A program made the position numbers and the translations under genes. From Lutraria lutraria (lineage: Eukaryota > Mollusca > Bivalvia > Venerida > Mactridae): a stretch of DNA of 64,000 bases. The first letter of the stretch is position 1, and each line of letters begins with the position of its first letter. The stretch spans positions 8,535,637-8,599,636 of the forward strand of contig OZ026851.1 of NCBI GenBank assembly GCA_964023205.1. Direction: 5' to 3'. Positions 13,301 through 25,302 of this stretch are shown in pieces. The notes beneath the pieces are model-generated. The model saw only the letters and a program-made list of their open reading frames with translations. It was not told where the DNA came from and did not search any database.

Positions 13301-13862
13301 ACACGTACTTAACAATAACTAAAATTTAGAATGATTGTTCAACCATTTTGTTTTAAGACTGGCCTTGAGACTATATATAGATACAGATTGATTGGTCTAA
13401 CTTTGGATTAAACTTACCAAGAAGAGGAGGTAAATTGACGAACGAGATGATGTAGCCACCAATGACACAGAACACGAACAATATGAGAAGGGAGTAAAAG
13501 TTGCCCCCAGGCAGCGCCTCCTGGTGGGTCAATGTGTACAAGACAATCCATATCTGCAGACAAACCACAAAGAATTGAAGATAGGAAGCGATGCTTCCAT
13601 GTGGTGGCAACCGGAAGGCGTCTGCGACTTTCTGCACAAAACTCGCGTTTTCCGGAAGTGGATTGTATCTTGTCAGGCATGGGATGCAGCACTTCGTGCA
13701 GTTTTCTTCAAGTTGAAGACATCTGTCTCCAGCCTCGTCATCAGTGACGTCACGCTTTCCTGTGTTGACGCCATTAAAACCGCCATTCGCTACCTTCTCA
13801 TTTGCGGTTTCATCTGCAGATGATCTGACGTCACGCTGACGTAATTCATGGCCTTCGGTCAT
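4306..13862 (-). CDS. SLC9B2/NHA2-like Na+/H+ antiporter, complete, 11 coding exons, 730 aa
   Basis: Coding exons in transcript order: 13862-13418, 10700-10610, 10261-10079, 9747-9572, 9142-9036, 8355-8191, 7276-7168, 6530-6394, 5902-5731, 5388-5272, 4796-4306. All junctions are GT-AG and the phases join to one 2193-nt frame. The product is a CPA2-type exchanger of the plasma or organelle membrane. Residues 1-80 are a polar cytoplasmic N-terminus with a Cys cluster (ENCTKCCIPC). The NHA core follows with EALPGGNFYSLL, GGYIISFVNLPPLLG, LTRAGLGLD, then ALSPAVTVPSL and a motif region GGLDNVLCVTGF (Asp280-Asn281). Human NHA2 has the Asp pair D278-D279 at this point. R439 in exon 8 may match the conserved membrane Arg of NHA2. 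Exons 9-11 end the core (AKATVQAAIGGLALD-like region) and add about 195 residues rich in Asp, Glu and Asn with no membrane segment; human NHA2 (about 537 aa) ends near the core. A 3' splice site at 13907-13908 shows that at least one upstream noncoding exon exists. Assignment is strong; ion specificity is not decidable here. Confidence 0.92.
6944..7119 (+). mobile_element. TA-flanked MITE, CAGT-type family 2
   Basis: Lies in the intron between exons 7 and 8 of the SLC9B-like gene. It begins CAGATCAACCTCTCCAAAGC and ends GGGGAGGTTGTACTG, flanked by TA on both sides (6942-6943, 7120-7121). It has internal copies of GAGAGGTTGTTGCTC. Related copies are at 30392-30565, 47186-47305, 48749-48919 and 49219-49633, with fragments at 26460-26537 and 28910-28978. 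TA duplication and CAGT termini fit Tc1/mariner (pogo/Tigger-type) nonautonomous elements; the superfamily is an inference. Confidence 0.7.
7836..7912 (+). mobile_element. Fragment of CAGT-type family 3 MITE
   Basis: Starts ACAGTACAACCCATGAAAAC and continues with CCGGACTTCCTG and AAACCCGGAATTTTC, matching the left half of the elements at 11603-11778 and 15434-15583. The right end was not found. Confidence 0.5.
7984..8155. repeat. Dispersed repeat shared with 28312-28500
   Basis: The stretch AAATCAAAGTACTGAAAGTA, followed by TTGTACTTTGGTCCGCAT and TTCATGCGCGCCGA, recurs in the same order and spacing at 28312-28500 in the first MCT gene. Both copies sit in introns, this one directly beside the exon at 8191-8355. 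No clear terminal repeats were seen, so the class is unknown. Confidence 0.6.
10992..11173. mobile_element. CAGT-type family 1 MITE copy
   Basis: Ends resemble inverted CTGTCAAATCTGTGTTAGC and TTCACAGGTTTGGCTG, with internal AATAAAGG motifs. It matches a family seen also at 17721-17884, 21064-21240, 23090-23251, 31015-31166 and, more decayed, 18955-19112. Confidence 0.6.
11603..11778. mobile_element. CAGT-type family 3 MITE
   Basis: Inverted ends: CAGTAAAACCCCCTGAAATC on the left and GAGTCCGGTTTTCAGGGGTT on the right. The interior repeats CCGG-containing words in both orientations, so the single strand would fold into a hairpin. It lies in the first intron of the SLC9B-like coding region. 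Confidence 0.65.
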
Positions 13863-13906
13863 TTCCTGAAGTATTTATGAGCAGCTTTGAATTAATTTTT
13901 TCTGTC
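13863..13906 (-). other. 5' UTR part of SLC9B-like first coding exon
   Basis: An acceptor (TTGTGTTACAG on the minus strand) ends at 13907, so this exon starts at 13906 and has 44 nt of leader before the ATG at 13862. No ATG occurs in the leader. The upstream noncoding exon and the promoter were not located with confidence. Confidence 0.55.
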
Positions 13907-14020
13907 CTGTAACACAAAAAAGGAATTTTTGTATGATAGGTTTTGTTTAAATATGTGACAATTTCAATTCGAGTAACATCGTTTACTTTTCTAAGCCTGT
14001 TTACAATGTACAGTTGTAAT

Positions 14021-14913
14021 TAGGGCTGTCCCGATACAGATCTCAGCCGATACGATACGTATTGCGATACGGTACTAGCGATATGCGATATCAACGATAC
14101 AATATTACAATATTTCAAAGTAATGAAAAACGTTAAAATATTAGTGTTTTGGGGAACTCTGCACATTTGTTTGGTGCTAGAAAGTCCTAACTAACTGTTA
14201 AAAAGGTGTCAAACTAATTCGTCTTGTACTTATAGTCATCAATTTGATTCACATATATGTTTGTTGATATTGTGGAAATTAAATAATTATTAGTAAGTTT
14301 TTATCCCTGTCCCATAAATTGCCTTATATCAAGAATAGTAGTTTTAAGCCATATACAAGTGTTTAAAGAATCAGGGTTATGATTGTCAAATTGGTTAACA
14401 ATACCAAAATACTAGTAATAATCTTCAGCTTGGATGTTATGATGACGAGATATACGTGTTCTAAGGTTGCTAGTCCCACCACTATACTTGACATCGCGTT
14501 GACACTTCTTACAGACAACTATATACGTGCTTCTTTGTTTTATTAACCAGCAAACCAAAATGCTGCCGTATTGTATGTAAAATTAAATGGTGGCGTAATA
14601 CAATTTATAAGTCAATAATAATCTACTTGACAAAATCTGAATATTCGAATCGAATTCGTTGTCTAGCATTAACTGACGCTGCTAATGTCTGTAAATGGAG
14701 TATGGAATCCCGGATATTAGTTGCGTAAGCATTGTCGATGATGATATGAGAGTAAATTCGCAAGTCTAGTTCAGTTGTTCAACATTCCAAGAGTTTTTTA
14801 ATATAAAATAAAAAACCGCGACACGGCCGATACGAGACCTTTCGATACGATACGCATATCGTCCAGCACTGTACCGGTACGTACCGGTACGCTGCCATAT
14901 CGGGACAGCCCTA
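14021..14913. mobile_element. Nonautonomous hAT-type element with intact 8-bp target duplication
   Basis: Perfect 16-bp terminal inverted repeats, TAGGGCTGTCCCGATA, at both ends (893 bp element). It is flanked by the 8-bp direct repeat GTTGTAAT at 14013-14020 and 14914-14921. Subterminal regions carry repeated GATACGATAC-type words. The TIR form and 8-bp duplication are diagnostic of hAT elements. There is no transposase-like reading frame inside, so it would depend on an enzyme from elsewhere. Confidence 0.9.
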
Positions 14914-15433
14914 GTTGTAATCAACTTCAGTTTTAATGATATGACATTGGTACATATCACTACTACGTATACGCCAATCTAATATTCTAAGCGTTGTGAT
15001 TAAGTCAGTAAATATGTCAACAGCAATTTATACTTCTGCATTTTAATAATTGAAAAACAAGAAACATCATAAAATACAGTCAGTTGATGTTCAATCCAAA
15101 TAAATTCCGCGTCAAATACCGGGGAAAGTATTGCAGCAAACATAATGTTGACATTCAAATTAAGGCGAATTTAATTCTTTCTTTGATGTACTGCGAGACG
15201 TTTGAATAATTTGAATAAATCTTAATATGTTATTGCGTAGATCAGACGACACAGTTGTTTATATCCTAATCAATAAATCACGTCAACACACGTCATATTT
15301 GTGTTTTAATTACCTGACACACCTGTCATATCTCTACGTCATAATTGACATCTTGTACACATTACGAAAATACATTGTACTTACATTCAACAGAAATATT
15401 CGGAAACCAAATAGCTTTATAACCAAACATGTG

Positions 15434-15583
15434 CAATAAAAACCCTCAAAACCGGACTTCTGGAAAAACAAAATTCCCCGAAAATCGGACAATTTTCCTT
15501 GTCCCAGTTCTTCGGATGTTTTATCAAAAGGTCTATGAAAACCGGAATTCCCAAACAAAACGGACTTTTGAGGGATTTTACTG
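15434..15583. mobile_element. CAGT-type family 3 MITE copy
   Basis: Left end AAAAACCCTCAAAACCGGAC and right end CGGACTTTTGAGGGATTTTA followed by CTG-TA. Interior blocks CCCGAAAATCGGAC and ATGAAAACCGGAATTCCC match the 11603-11778 element. The right side keeps the TA expected of a target duplication; the left end has decayed. Confidence 0.6.
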
Positions 15584-16160
15584 TATAAACATGTAGTTAT
15601 AAAATGGCTTAATTTGGGGCGGGGTCATTGTTATGCGATGTTACTATAATCTGCTTGTCTTTACAACAAAAATGTGTATGTTAATGAAATTTATAATATA
15701 AAGTTCGCATCAGTGTAACTTGGTACATAGAATGGAAAACCCTTAAACCTCATGAGAACATTGTATAACTAAATGCCTGTATCTGTCTAAACAAGGGGTA
15801 GAATTTTGCAAAATTAAACATGGTTTCATTGCATGATCAGAATTGAAAATTTGAAAGTGCCTTTGTAGTACCATTTAGGTATTGCAGCTTACATTCTAGT
15901 CTATAGCAGTGAATTTCACGTTGTAGTTTGTTGTTTTCGCACACACAATGCACAAAAACATCAAAGAGTAGCGCTTACGTACCAAACACATTTGACTTGT
16001 AATGTATGCTAATAAAACAAGTTTTTCAGACACTTTTGACAGTCAAAACAACTGAAAACAGAAAAATTGACAGGTTTTGTCAAAATCTTGTTGTCTATAC
16101 ACATTAACGTGCATCAATATGTTTGTTTGTTGACAAATTACTCGACGGCTGTCAATCAAA

Positions 16161-16342
16161 ATCGCTAATTTGCGCACAATATTCAAACTAAGTCTGAAAA
16201 TAGGTACATGTTTGTGTTTGCTAATGATCTGTCAATTTGACATTACGCAAGATCGCTAATTTGCGCGCAATATTCAAACTAAGTCTGAAAATAGGTACAT
16301 TTTTGTATTTGCTAATGATCTGACAATTTGACATTACGCAAG
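16161..16342. repeat. 91-bp direct tandem duplication
   Basis: Two head-to-tail copies, 16161-16251 and 16252-16342. Both start ATCGCTAATTTGCGC and end CAATTTGACATTACGCAAG. They differ at only a few positions, so the duplication is fairly recent. No coding potential was seen. Confidence 0.85.
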
Positions 16343-17720
16343 TTTGTTTCTTTTCTTATAAAAGAACGTGTTTAGAAAATTTTCCATACGTGAACTTTCC
16401 ACATTTTTTCAACGGTTTATTATTAAGATCCTAACTTCCAATATTTCTGATGTATTTTCTCCATGCTACACAAAAATGTTAATATTACAAATATACGATA
16501 GTACTGTCCGATTGTCATTATTTCTTTTATAGCTACCTCAGATACTATAATTTATTTTACGACATTTTTTAATGTATGAGTTGTTGCCCCTTGTTTAAGA
16601 ATAGAATATTTTTTTAAAAACTCAAAAGAATGTCATTTTTTATGTAAAATCTCATGGTAAATCATTTTCTTTCCCGGAAACATAAAAAAAATATATATAC
16701 ATTAACAAAATATGTCCGCCATTTTTTTGAGACAATAATTTTTGGGAGTTAGGATTACATTTTACGTTGACCCGTTGCAGAACGCTATCTTACACTGTAC
16801 AACTGCACCTGGATATTTTGACACACATTCAATAATAAATAGGATTTTTGCATTTATCAAGGCTTTTTTATCGTTCTGACCTATTTTCTATGACTTTTTA
16901 CATCACCTAAGTCACTCATTCCTTAAATTTCACCAATTTTTGCTTTGGAAATCACCGACTTATAATTGATGCATTATTTTATTTTGATTACAAGCGTTAA
17001 ATACTTCAGTGATTATTTCTCTTGTCCGGGTTCTTATGTGTTTTGGGGGTCAACTCTTCCCTCGCCCCAGGAAATGAAAATGCAGTTTTATCCCCATTTG
17101 TTAGGTACACACCATAACAAAAAATCCAGTTGCCGCCCTTGATACAGATGCTAGACATTCGAGTATTTTGTTTTAAGATATCTTAACACGACACTTGTGT
17201 CATTAATTTGGCCAATTACTCATACGTTGACAGAACGTACATAAATGTATGTTTATTTTATACATGAAACGTACCGACGTCGTGTAAAGGCCACGTAAAT
17301 ACCAACACGTATGAATGGTATAACATGCGTAAATAAACTATTGTTCTTTACAGAAAATTGTCTTACTGCGAAGCCAGAGTTTACAAGAACAGTCATGTAA
17401 ACAGCGACCTTTTTTGCTCCACTTTTTTATATGAAAATTGACCAAACAAGCCAGAGCTCAAACCTGCATCAATGCAATATTTGTTCATTCATTTGTTTGT
17501 ATAATATATTTGTACTCAGGATCCTGCATATGAAAGGTCTTTGTCACGTGATCAGATTTGAAAGAAAAGAACAACTGACCTCTCTATACAGACCTACTCC
17601 GTTTCACTGACTGTGGTCTTCATTCAGAGATTTAATATAAACTACAGATGTTTATATTCAGAATATCCTCACTGATGTAAGAGCCAAGTGGTATATATTA
17701 GCAGGTAGTCATTATCACAT

Positions 17721-17884
17721 ACAGAAAACCTGTGAACAAGTGTCGCCCTTTAGAAAGATGAAATGTAGTCGTAATTGACAAGTGTCCTTTATTATGAGGT
17801 CGTTTTGTTCTAAATAATCAATGATGGTCTTTGATCACAGTGTGGCCTTTATTCGGAGGTGGCCGCTAACATAGGTTTGACTGC
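17721..17884. mobile_element. CAGT-type family 1 MITE copy
   Basis: Starts CAGAAAACCTGTGAACAAGT after TA and ends ACATAGGTTTGACTG. Internal CCTTTATTCGGAGGTGGCC motif matches the copy at 31015-31166. Confidence 0.6.
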
Positions 17885-18954
17885 AGTTGACTGCATGTGT
17901 ACTTATTTTATATCGTTTGCGTGTCGTGTAATTATTACGACAAAGCAATGATCTATGTTGACTATATTGATGCATCAATGTGCCCATTAATGAATATTTA
18001 ATTGCTAATTAAACAAAAATAATGGCCGAATTAATAGAATAAATAATAGAAAGTATAGCGCACTGTCAGCATCTCAATGTAAACTGATATCAAATTATTT
18101 AAATGCATCAAACAAGCATTTGAGATGCTACGGAATCCGACAAGGGCCGCCTAGCTTAATCACATTTTGTGTAGCTGTTGATTTACACAACTATGGTCTT
18201 TTCAGAGCCGCACCAAATAGACTGTAGAGAATATTTAGGAAAACATGGCATTTGTATCCGCACGCTTACTTCGAATAATTTTCCTAGTTCTTTTAAAATC
18301 GTGCTCAATCAAAAGCATTGAAATTTATTCACCGACTGGTTTCCCCCATTGATACGACACAATGGAGGAGGGGGGGGGGGAGTCACGGCACAAACCAGAT
18401 TCCGTAGAATGTAAGTTTAACAATGCAAGCGGAAATATGATCCGTGCGGTTAAATCTACAATAAACTATATTATACTTATAAATCATCATTCAACCACAT
18501 ATCAAACACAACAGTCATGAAATGAACGCAGACGAGACCACTAAACCAGAAATACACCACATTTCTCATCTTTCGGGTTCAAAGTTGTACAATTGATTAC
18601 TGTCTTGCTTTTTTGTTTGTGCTAATTTCGTATTCATGTGATTTTTGTCATAAACCAAGTCTATGAAGGATGTATGTCAGTGTTATGTTTGATTAATCGT
18701 GTTATTTATTATTGTTTTCTTCACGCGCCATCGTCGGTTCAACCAATGAGCGATGTGTGCCTGGCGATTAGAGGTCACAACGCGAACATATTCACGGCAG
18801 CGACGTGAAATGATATTCAAACGATCTGAGAATCAATCACAACTCAGAGTTATCGTTCGTTTTCCCTCACATACATATCTATCAACGTCTTAGTTTTAAA
18901 AGTTTCTTGTAAAACAAGAAATAAAGCTATGAATGGTACAACTTTTACAACTAC

Positions 18955-19112
18955 GTAAAATAAATCCCTTTGGATAAATCGTTGGAGATCAAAGATATTA
19001 CGGTTTAAATTACGGAACAAATTGACTTCCGAATAAAGGTCACCGGTCAATTAAGGCCTGATTTATTTAGCCTTTTTTGAAAGGCTGACTTTTCTACACA
19101 AGTTCGACTGTA
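18955..19112. mobile_element. Decayed CAGT-type family 1 MITE
   Basis: Carries GAATAAAGGTCACCGGTCAA and a right end ACAAGTTCGACTGTATA that fit family 1, but the left end is not recognisable. Confidence 0.4.
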
Positions 19113-21063
19113 TATATATATATTGATAGACAACAGCGCGAATGTTTTGCCGTATTTGGACCGAATGAATGAGTCAAAAGCTTGGTTTGCTGTCGGCCTT
19201 TTCTTTGATGAGTTTTGTAACGCTGTTATGTCGCTCTTGTATACAACGTTTTGTTGTTTAGAAATAATTTCGGACTAAAGAGTATCTTTCTTCACAGGCA
19301 TTCGGAATACCTCAGTCAAAAAAGTTGACAATTAAATAGAATTAGTCGACGGTCGTAATTAAATACATGAGTTATATCTGAACAGAACTAAAACATTCTC
19401 AAAATAAAAAAATCTGTAATGCATGCCGGAACGAAGCATAAGATAAATGACATATTGCAGAATTTTATTTCTTTACGATTAAAACAAGTTAAATCCCATT
19501 TAAGATTAACTTGATACTCTCTGTACTCTAAAATGATTCATTGACGGAGTCAAAACACGGTGTTTTTTAATGAGATGACTAGATGTTATGTTATATTTGT
19601 TGTTAAAATACGATCTTTTCAATCTAGAACGAGCTTTTTTTATAAAATGCGCACATAATATTAAAACTATTACGGTTGACTGTTTTCACGTTCAAAACAA
19701 AACAGAATAAATTTTAATTATATTATGAATTATATTTTAAAAACAATTTTAATCATGAATTGAGTTTTATTTCATGTATTCTTGGTAACCGTTTGATAAT
19801 AGATATAATTATGACTACTTCAGTGTATTATGTGAACAGATTTCATTTTAATTTTATTCTAAGAAAACTCCTTAAATAGTAGATAAATAATGAATATTTC
19901 ACAGAAGTAACTAAACACATATTATAATAAATCAGAAAAAATGCTTGTAAAGAAATAACTGAAATAAAAATAAATGCAAATAGTTGGATGCAAATAATAA
20001 ATGTAAAGAAATATCTGTAAATAAATACAAAGTTATAAATGGTTAAACAATAGATGATATACACAAAAAAGCACATATGAATAAATGATACTAATAAATA
20101 AGCAAAATTTACCTTTGATGCTATCAATAATTCCGTAAAGAACTAAACGCGTGTTAAGTATTTTAAGAAAAAAGATTAGTGCGCTGTTCTGATAGGGAAA
20201 GGTAGTTCAGTTATGATAACCCTGATCACGTGCCAATAACGACAATACGTAGATGTCGCACTTGTCAAACGAACGCTTGAAAACGTCACAATACAACGCT
20301 TCAGTGACTAAGATTACATCTAATTAGCGACTCACGTCAGACATCAGAAGTAACGACCAATTACGTTACTGCTGTCCTCGGAATGTTTATTTTTATGACC
20401 AAAAATGATGAGTCTAAAGCATCACATTTTTTGTATAAATCAGGCCGTATGAGTCGACGTACATGTGCATGTAAAAGAGATGCGTATGCTATGACTTAAT
20501 ACCGAAAAGTCTCATGGTAACGGATACAATCTGCTATGTAAAGAAATTGGCACAACACATGTTTGGCGAAAATATCTGTCGTAAAAGTTTTTATCTCATA
20601 TCACGTTTGATTCGTTCAATAATATTGAATAATGTCATTATCCGGTTAAACAAATTATAAATATAACCAAAACATCCATAAATGTTTCTTTTTAGTTCGT
20701 TTGTCACTCCAGTGTGATCAGGATTGCTGAATAGGCTTAAAGACGATTTCTGTGTCTGCACCAAAATGGAGATAATCAAACTCTTCAAAGAGGAGATTCT
20801 TGTATAGTTTTCGGATAAGTTAATATCCGCTAAAGACGGTCGGTTGATGAGCCGCCAGCTAGTTAAATAATGATCACCATTGGCCCATCTCAGCCAGGCA
20901 CCCGGCAAACAGAGAATGGGTTCGGAAGGTACCGTGTGTGCAAACAAAAGGTGTCTCATAAGCCAACTTGGCTGGCCGGTGACAGTATAATAAACAAAAC
21001 CTTAACCTTTTATAGGACAATTTTATTTACAATCTGTATTCTGCTGTTAAACCTATGCTGGTA

Positions 21064-21240
21064 CAGTCTTTTCTGTGTTTGCGGCCACATCCGTATAAAG
21101 GCCACCATGTGAATAAAGGCCATTCTTTCATAAACGATATTTCATTAATTAGAACAAAAGACCTCCAAATAAAGGGCACCTGTCAATTAAGGCCGCATTT
21201 TGTCTTTCCTTAGGGTGGCCTTTGTTCACAAGTATGACTG
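21064..21240. mobile_element. CAGT-type family 1 MITE with TA flanks
   Basis: Best-preserved copy of the family. TA occurs at 21062-21063 and 21241-21242; the left end is CAGTCTTTTCTGTGTTTGCG and the right end TTGTTCACAAGTATGACTG. Internal words GGCCACC and AATAAAGG are shared by all copies. Confidence 0.65.
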
Positions 21241-21614
21241 TATATAAAAATAACTGATAAAATGAAGAGATTGAACTCATTTGAATACAAATATACCCTA
21301 TTATTATCTATGAAATTCATGGTTACGAGTTGAGTTCATACGTCATATATAAACTATTTGTCCTTGTCCAGAAATTTGGGGCGATTTTCTTAAAACTTAT
21401 CATGATCGCCATCCATAAGATAAGTTTTATTTGAAAGGTCCGCCTTTTCAAGGACAGTGTAAAGATTACGTAGAGTCAATTTAATGTCTGTCTGAACTAT
21501 TTTCTGACTACATTTGTATGTCAAAACATTGGTGACCCAGTCAATGGTATATTGACCCTTTTCACTCTTGTACAAGATTGTAATGTCACAATCGAGAAGT
21601 TATTTTGATAAAGA

Positions 21615-21830
21615 AAATAGGTCGTCTTTGCCGTCCCTTCGTGTTTTCACATTTTCGCCGCGAAAAAGCAGAGACACGACAGATGAAATGCGAAAACATG
21701 GCACACTTATATGTCGTATTGTCGCTTTATTTTTGTCGTCCTATCGAAAATGCAAAAACACAAAGAAACGACAAAGTCCCTTCGTGTTTTCGCATTTTTT
21801 TTGTGGCGAAAATGCGACATGGCGTGAATC
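21615..21830. repeat. Foldback-like repeat with GCGAAAA core words
   Basis: The word CCCTTCGTGTTTTC occurs in direct orientation near 21634 and 21778, each followed by CATTTT and a CGCGAAAA or GGCGAAAA hairpin. Inverted GCGAAAACA words lie between them. This looks like a short inverted-repeat element, but its boundaries and target duplication could not be fixed. Confidence 0.4.
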
Positions 21831-23089
21831 AGCAACCATATATAAGACATAATCTAGAGGTTTATGTAACGGGGGGGTGAGAAACAGAGGCTTTTGTTCG
21901 GTGAAATGTCTATCGTTTTAAACAGAAGTAGAGACAAAATGGCAATAAACCAGGGCAAGCAAGTACGTCTGGCTTATCAGAGTATCATGACATACCCCCA
22001 TGGCCAAACTGGTAGTCATCATGTTATATATCTATCACGTTTTTAGCAAATTTGCTCATCTTTACAGTTCTGACCTCAAAATAGGTAAACAGGTCACTCG
22101 TTTCACGTAAATCCGAACCGAACTTTATCATGAGTATGAATACGTCACAGTACGTCCGTTATGACATTAATGAATGTGTCCACTAGACAAATGATCATGT
22201 GACACACATTGCGCTTACTATGCGCTATCCTGTGACCTGCATTCCAACACCCGCTTTAAATAATTTGGGTATAGAGATATTTCAGTGAAGGTGAAATAGA
22301 TTTTCAAAGTTTATTCAGAATAATATTTTAATACATAAGCATGATAACATTTGTTATGATCAAAAATGATTTTTGAATAAACAGGACGAAAGAAAAAAGT
22401 TCCAAGGATAGATCAGAGGCATGGCCAGAAACCGAGGCACTATAAGGACGTCCACGATGACTATAGAGGGTCCGGAAAATGTTTTACTTAGAACGTCTCT
22501 GGCGCGTTATGGAGATCAAATAAACCATGTTTTAACCCAAAATTATCAGAATCATGGATGTCATATGAGGCAGTTTTGTATCATTAAAGTTATATTTTTA
22601 CCATACATGTATGAACATTCTTTGCTGAAATCAACAAGCTATGGGATCGAGAAACCTGATACTCAGATTATAATCATAACGAGGGTTATATACATTTTAT
22701 GCGTTCTTCTCTATACATTGTAATAACAAAATCGAAAGAATGTTTGTAAGATGGAATTAATTGAACAAACACTCTTGAATCACTTTTTATTGCTCTGCAA
22801 ATTTAGTCGAGGCAACTGCATTGGCGTGTCTGAGCGTGGCTACGACGCTTTCGATGGAGCCTAAATAACTGAATACTATTAACTTAGTATTAAGTAAACA
22901 TTATTGCCGAAAAGAAAACATGTACAATGTTTTTTGGCAGTTTCAATACAAAAGCACACAATGTGGAACGAATGCAGATTCATGAACTAGTTAGGTCTCG
23001 TGTGTGAAGTGATATTACTGATATGTCAAGTTGTGAACTGTATCTGGTCAAATCACGTGTTTCGTATTCTGTAATTATGCATTTTCAGA

Positions 23090-23251
23090 CAAACATGTGT
23101 TAGCGGCCATGTCCAAAATGAAGGCCTTCCTGTGAACATTGGCCATTGTGTTAAAACCGTCAATGATTATTTAGATGTAACAACATCTGAATAAGGTCCA
23201 CCTGTCAATAAAGTTTCCCAATGATGGAATTTGTTCACAGGTCTAACTGTA
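23090..23251. mobile_element. CAGT-type family 1 MITE copy
   Basis: Left part AAACATGTGTTAGCGGCCAT, right end TTCACAGGTCTAACTG followed by TA. It is diverged from the 21064-21240 copy but has the same order of internal words. Confidence 0.55.
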
Positions 23252-24123
23252 TAATTTATATAGACAATGTACCTTGTACAAATCTTCAATAAAGATTTGT
23301 TCTGTTCTGTTCTGATATGCACTGACGGTTAGATCAGCATATTGTAATCTATTATATTGACATTGGATAACAATATTTGCACCCTGCAATTGTTTATGTA
23401 GCGATTTGGACTGAACTCATCTTGTTCAAAAGTGTGTCAATTCATTCGTGTGAATAGACTTTTTATCTTGTCCTATTTATTTTTGTAAACACGCAATGTT
23501 ATAATATAGGTTTAAATATTTTACCTTGAACATACATAGACCCATATGAAAAATATGGGACAGAGACATTATGTATGTCCAAAGTATGATACGTCACTTT
23601 CTATAATGTGATACAATAAGAGTATTCAGTATTTAGATTTGGCGCCATTTAATACGTGATTTTGTAAATTAAACTTATGCTGTGATAAATTTATTTGATA
23701 TATTTTTAATTTATTTCTTGATCGATTGAAAAGAAATTTCTACCAGGTATAACTATGATACGTTGAATTATTCCTATTCGAATACCACGAATCCATGAAT
23801 ACCAGACTGAGTTTAAAACACGCATGTGTAGAATATCAAATCAGTGTTTGTAAGACAGTCGCGAAGAAATGCATCATATTAACCAATTTGCGTTTTAAAG
23901 TTGCTACATATTCACATAACCGAATCAAAATATCCCTAAATTGTGTATTGATACATATAACAGTTTATTACCATTATGTTAATTAGTATCATATATAACC
24001 ACAGTACTCATAATTGTATATTACAAAATTATAGCGCTTTAAGTTGATTATAAAATCAAGCGAGTATATTAACGTACATTAATTAATTTTGTATATCGAT
24101 AGCAGATTTTACGGAGTTTTGAC

Positions 24124-25269
24124 TAGAGGTGCAACGATTCGCTCCGATGCATCGAAAAACCGGTTCCACACCCGTCGATTCGATTTCGATGCGGAGACTG
24201 CAAAATTCGATTCGATCCGCATTTTAAACATACGCGCCGACAATGGCATATCTGTATCCGCACTTTAAACATATTGATTTTTGTTACGCGACCTACGATT
24301 GGTCAGTATTTATCACTAAGCAACAATGGTTTCTCTCGAGCTAAAAGATGCACCAAAAAAAATGAAACTTGAGGTTTTGGGAACATTTTGGGTTCCGTGA
24401 TGTTTCACATGCGATAGCAACATGTAAAACGTGTTTTGCTGATGTAAACTATCCGAAATCCGGCAACACGACCAATCTAATGCGGCATCAATATGAAAGG
24501 CGAACACTCGGTCAGCGTGAAATATCCGATACGTCAGAGAAAATTTTGTCACTGGCCAATGAAACTAACTTTAATCGTCTTATGTAAAGAAAAAACTAAT
24601 GTCTGACAGGTCAAACTTGATACATACAAATCCACTGCAAGACATGCGCCCTGACAGCACATTTCAAAGTCGTGATTGTCCATTTACTTAATTGTTATCA
24701 AGTGTTTTTTTTTAATTTTCTTGTCAACAGTAAGTAGTGGTGTTTTATCGATAACAAAAATTTCCTGTATTCTTTTGATGTTTTGATTTCAAAATGTATA
24801 ATGAATTTCTGTTAATCTAATAATTAAAATCTCATAAGATATAAACGTAAGTTTTTTTGTTTTGTTTATTGTACAAAAAACAGTTGAAATGTATCAGCAG
24901 ATATTTTTAGTTAATATACATTACATGTAAGTCATAAATTGGGATTTTTGTATTCAAAATGTCAACAGAAAAGTTTGTTATTTAAATTTTTCTGAATGAA
25001 ATCCTTCACTATTTAAGGTTTCATATTATCCTAATTAATGCTTTGGAGTAATTTAAAAACATTACCCTATAAATATACACATATAGGCCTATTCCGAATA
25101 CTTGTAAGTCAGGCATTCATGTATCACCCAAACATGCACATTAGTATAAAAATAACCTATTAAGTTACCAGCAATACGTCAAATATGAATCGAATCGAAA
25201 ATAATCGAATCGAGGTATTTGGTATCGGAATCGAATCGAATCTGTTCTGAGTGAATCGTTGCAGCTCTA
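24124..25269 (+). mobile_element. hAT-type element with BED zinc-finger remnant and 8-bp target duplication
   Basis: Ends TAGAGGTGCAACGATTC on the left and the inverted TAGAGCTGCAACGATTC on the right (one mismatch in 17). It is flanked by 8-bp direct repeats GTTTTGAC at 24116-24123 and 25270-25277. The right subterminal region is rich in GAATCGAATCG words. Inside is a piece of a BED-type DNA-binding domain (24369-24587) but no catalytic hAT domain, so this is a deleted, nonautonomous copy of 1146 bp. Confidence 0.9.
24327..24587 (+). pseudogene. BED zinc-finger fragment of a hAT transposase
   Basis: The frame at 24369-24587 reads FWEHFGF, then a C-x2-C pair in CKTCFADVNY, then SGNTTNLMRH, the typical BED finger order. 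The second His expected soon after is replaced (RHQYERR), so zinc binding is probably lost. An ATG at 24327 opens a different frame that would join the BED frame only through a shift near the A8 run at 24355-24362. No RNase-H-like or dimerisation domain follows. Confidence 0.7.
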
Positions 25270-25302
25270 GTTTTGACTGATTATATAACCTAGATGATGT
25301 AA

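Larger units (their letters stand above)
14922..24115. other. Intergenic region between SLC9B-like gene and hAT element
   Basis: About 9 kb of AT-rich DNA with no convincing coding exon. It holds the repeats listed separately (15434-15583, 16161-16342, 17721-17884, 18955-19112, 21064-21240, 21615-21830, 23090-23251). The upstream noncoding exon and promoter of the SLC9B-like gene may lie here but were not identified. Confidence 0.45.

Noticed and set aside
13524..13823. Plus-strand frames across the first SLC9B coding exon
   Set aside because: They are antisense shadows of a well-supported exon.
22421..22723. 100-codon plus-strand frame starting MARNRGTIRTS
   Set aside because: No family resemblance, no splice or promoter signals, and compositional drift toward AT-rich residues at its end.
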